Notes under the pieces: model-generated
The model's database searches: none
Told to the model about the DNA's origin: nothing
The model's input: only the letters and a program-made list of their open reading frames with translations
DNA from: Candidatus Atribacter hydrocarboniphilus
GTDB lineage: Bacteria > Atribacterota > Atribacteria > Atribacterales > Atribacteraceae
Length of the DNA stretch: 5,452 nt
Assembly: GCA_003542295.1 (NCBI GenBank)
Contig: DPKX01000079.1
Location: 1 to 5,452 of the forward strand
Direction of reading: 5' to 3'
In this document: positions 4,554 to 5,452 of the stretch, piece after piece
Layout of the letters: every line of letters starts with the position of its first letter
Numbering within the stretch: the stretch's first letter is position 1
Position numbers and translations under genes: made by a program

Positions 4554-5452
4554 CTATGCGTTCCACCCGAACCATCCTTTTCGTTTGGAAAAGGGATTTT
4601 TCCCCGTACGGTTCATCTGTTTCCAAAGTTTCCGAAAATCTTCAAACTGTTTTAATAATCGGTTAACATCTTGAATGGTCGTTCCGCTTCCCTGAGCTAC
4701 TCTTCGCCGTCGGCTGGAGTTGATTAGGGATGGATTGGTTCTTTCAGCTGGTGTCATCGACTGAATAATTGCCTGAACCCGCTTAATATTTTTCTCTCCA
4801 TCAATCTGAGAAATCCCACCTCGAAGGTTACCAGGTAACATTCCAACAATTTCATCAAATGAACCAATTTCTTTTACTCTTTTTAACTCCTCCATAAAAT
4901 CATTTAAATCCAGTTCTTTCTTCCCAAACTTTTTTTCAATTTTTTTCTTTTCTTCTTCGTCAATCGACCTTTCGATCTTTTCGATGAGGGTTAGAGTATC
5001 ACCCATCCCCATGATACGACTTGCCATTCTATCGGGATGGAAAACTTCCAGCTGATCAACTTTTTCACCCACTCCGGCAAATTTAACCGGCCAGCCGGTT
5101 TGAGCAACTATAGACAATACGGCTCCACCTCGGGCATCGGTATCAACCTTTGATAAAATGAGCCCGGTAGGATTGACCCATTCTTTAAAAGATTGAGCAA
5201 CCTTAACCGCTTCCTGACCGGTCGTCGCATCTAAAACCAGTAAAATTTCTTTCAATGGTATTGTATCAACTACCTCTTTGAGTTCAGCTAAAAGCTCTTC
5301 TTCGACATGAAGCCTCCCGGCAGTGTCGATAAAGATCACGTCATAGCTTTTTTCCCGTGCATGACGAATAGTATTTTGAATCATTTGTAATGGAGTCAAG
5401 GCTTTGGTATCGTCATAATAATCAATCCCCGAATTGCGGCATAGAATCGCTA
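4554..5452 (-). CDS. ffh: Signal recognition particle protein Ffh (5' end outside window)
   Basis: Ffh is the GTPase that, with 4.5S/scRNA, binds signal sequences emerging from the ribosome and docks with FtsY at the membrane. The frame stays open to the window edge, so about 298 C-terminal residues of roughly 440-450 are present; the N domain and the P-loop are outside. Visible parts are DVIFIDTAGRLH (G3, DTAGR), LVLDATTGQEAV, the G4 region read as LSKVDTDARGGA (usually TKLDGDARGGA), FAGVGEKVDQLEVFHPDRMASRIMGMGD, then the methionine-rich M domain. That domain includes FDEIVGMLPG, MTPAERTNPSLINSSRRRRVAQGSG and DVNRLLKQFEDF, which carry the RNA-binding helix-turn-helix. The C-terminus is short and ends in GWFGWNA. 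A TTG at 5399 lies inside the G domain and is not the real start. It is first in the visible operon. Confidence 0.98.
   Translation of the reverse strand, partial: AILCRNSGIDYYDDTKALTPLQMIQNTIRHAREKSYDVIFIDTAGRLHVEEELLAELKEVVDTIPLKEILLVLDATTGQEAVKVAQSFKEWVNPTGLILSKVDTDARGGAVLSIVAQTGWPVKFAGVGEKVDQLEVFHPDRMASRIMGMGDTLTLIEKIERSIDEEEKKKIEKKFGKKELDLNDFMEELKRVKEIGSFDEIVGMLPGNLRGGISQIDGEKNIKRVQAIIQSMTPAERTNPSLINSSRRRRVAQGSGTTIQDVNRLLKQFEDFRKLWKQMNRTGKNPFSKRKGWFGWNA

Noticed and set aside
1..5452. New defence, mobile or biosynthetic system.
   Set aside because: All minus-strand genes belong to well-known core families in a conserved order, and the single plus-strand gene has no partners. No transposase, integrase, CRISPR repeat, tRNA or rRNA is visible.

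Overview
This window is a housekeeping locus from an AT-rich bacterium. Nine genes lie head to tail on the minus strand. Read in transcription order, from high to low coordinates, they are ffh (cut by the right edge), rpsP, khpA, rimM, trmD, rplS, lepB, rnhB and yraN. This is the widely conserved 'ffh-rpsP-trmD-rplS' translation and secretion cluster. The order, with a KH-domain gene after rpsP and lepB-rnhB-yraN after rplS, is seen in Firmicutes and related deep-branching or candidate phyla and partly in Desulfobacterota. By impression of protein style and AT richness I would guess an uncultured anaerobe (for example Atribacterota), but the sequence alone does not fix the phylum.

Region by region: positions 1-291 are mostly non-coding. 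They hold a G/C-clamped palindromic repeat near 41-73 and, just before the only plus-strand gene, a tiny possible leader ORF. Positions 292-729 encode a small predicted lipoprotein of unknown function on the plus strand. It converges on the minus-strand operon, and an imperfect hairpin at 739-771 lies between the two. From 820 to 5452 the operon is very tightly packed. Neighbouring genes overlap (rpsP/khpA by GTGA, rimM/trmD by ATGA, rplS/lepB by 50 bases, rnhB/yraN by 17) or nearly touch. The two larger gaps are ffh-rpsP (70 bases) and trmD-rplS (141 bases). The second holds a good sigma-70-type promoter, so rplS-lepB-rnhB-yraN can probably be transcribed on their own.

How the genes work together: Ffh targets nascent membrane and secreted proteins, and LepB removes their signal peptides. 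RpsP and RplS are ribosomal proteins, RimM helps mature the 30S subunit, KhpA is a small RNA-binding protein, and TrmD makes m1G37 in tRNA to hold reading frame. RnhB removes ribonucleotides and RNA from DNA. YraN is a nuclease-fold protein of unknown role.

I see no new defence system, mobile element or CRISPR array. The points worth a second look are within known genes. The conserved RimM N-terminus lies upstream of every ATG/GTG/TTG, implying an ATT (or other rare) start or a sequence error. RNase HII has Glu in place of the usual fourth catalytic Asp. TrmD has CGRYQG in place of CGRYEG.
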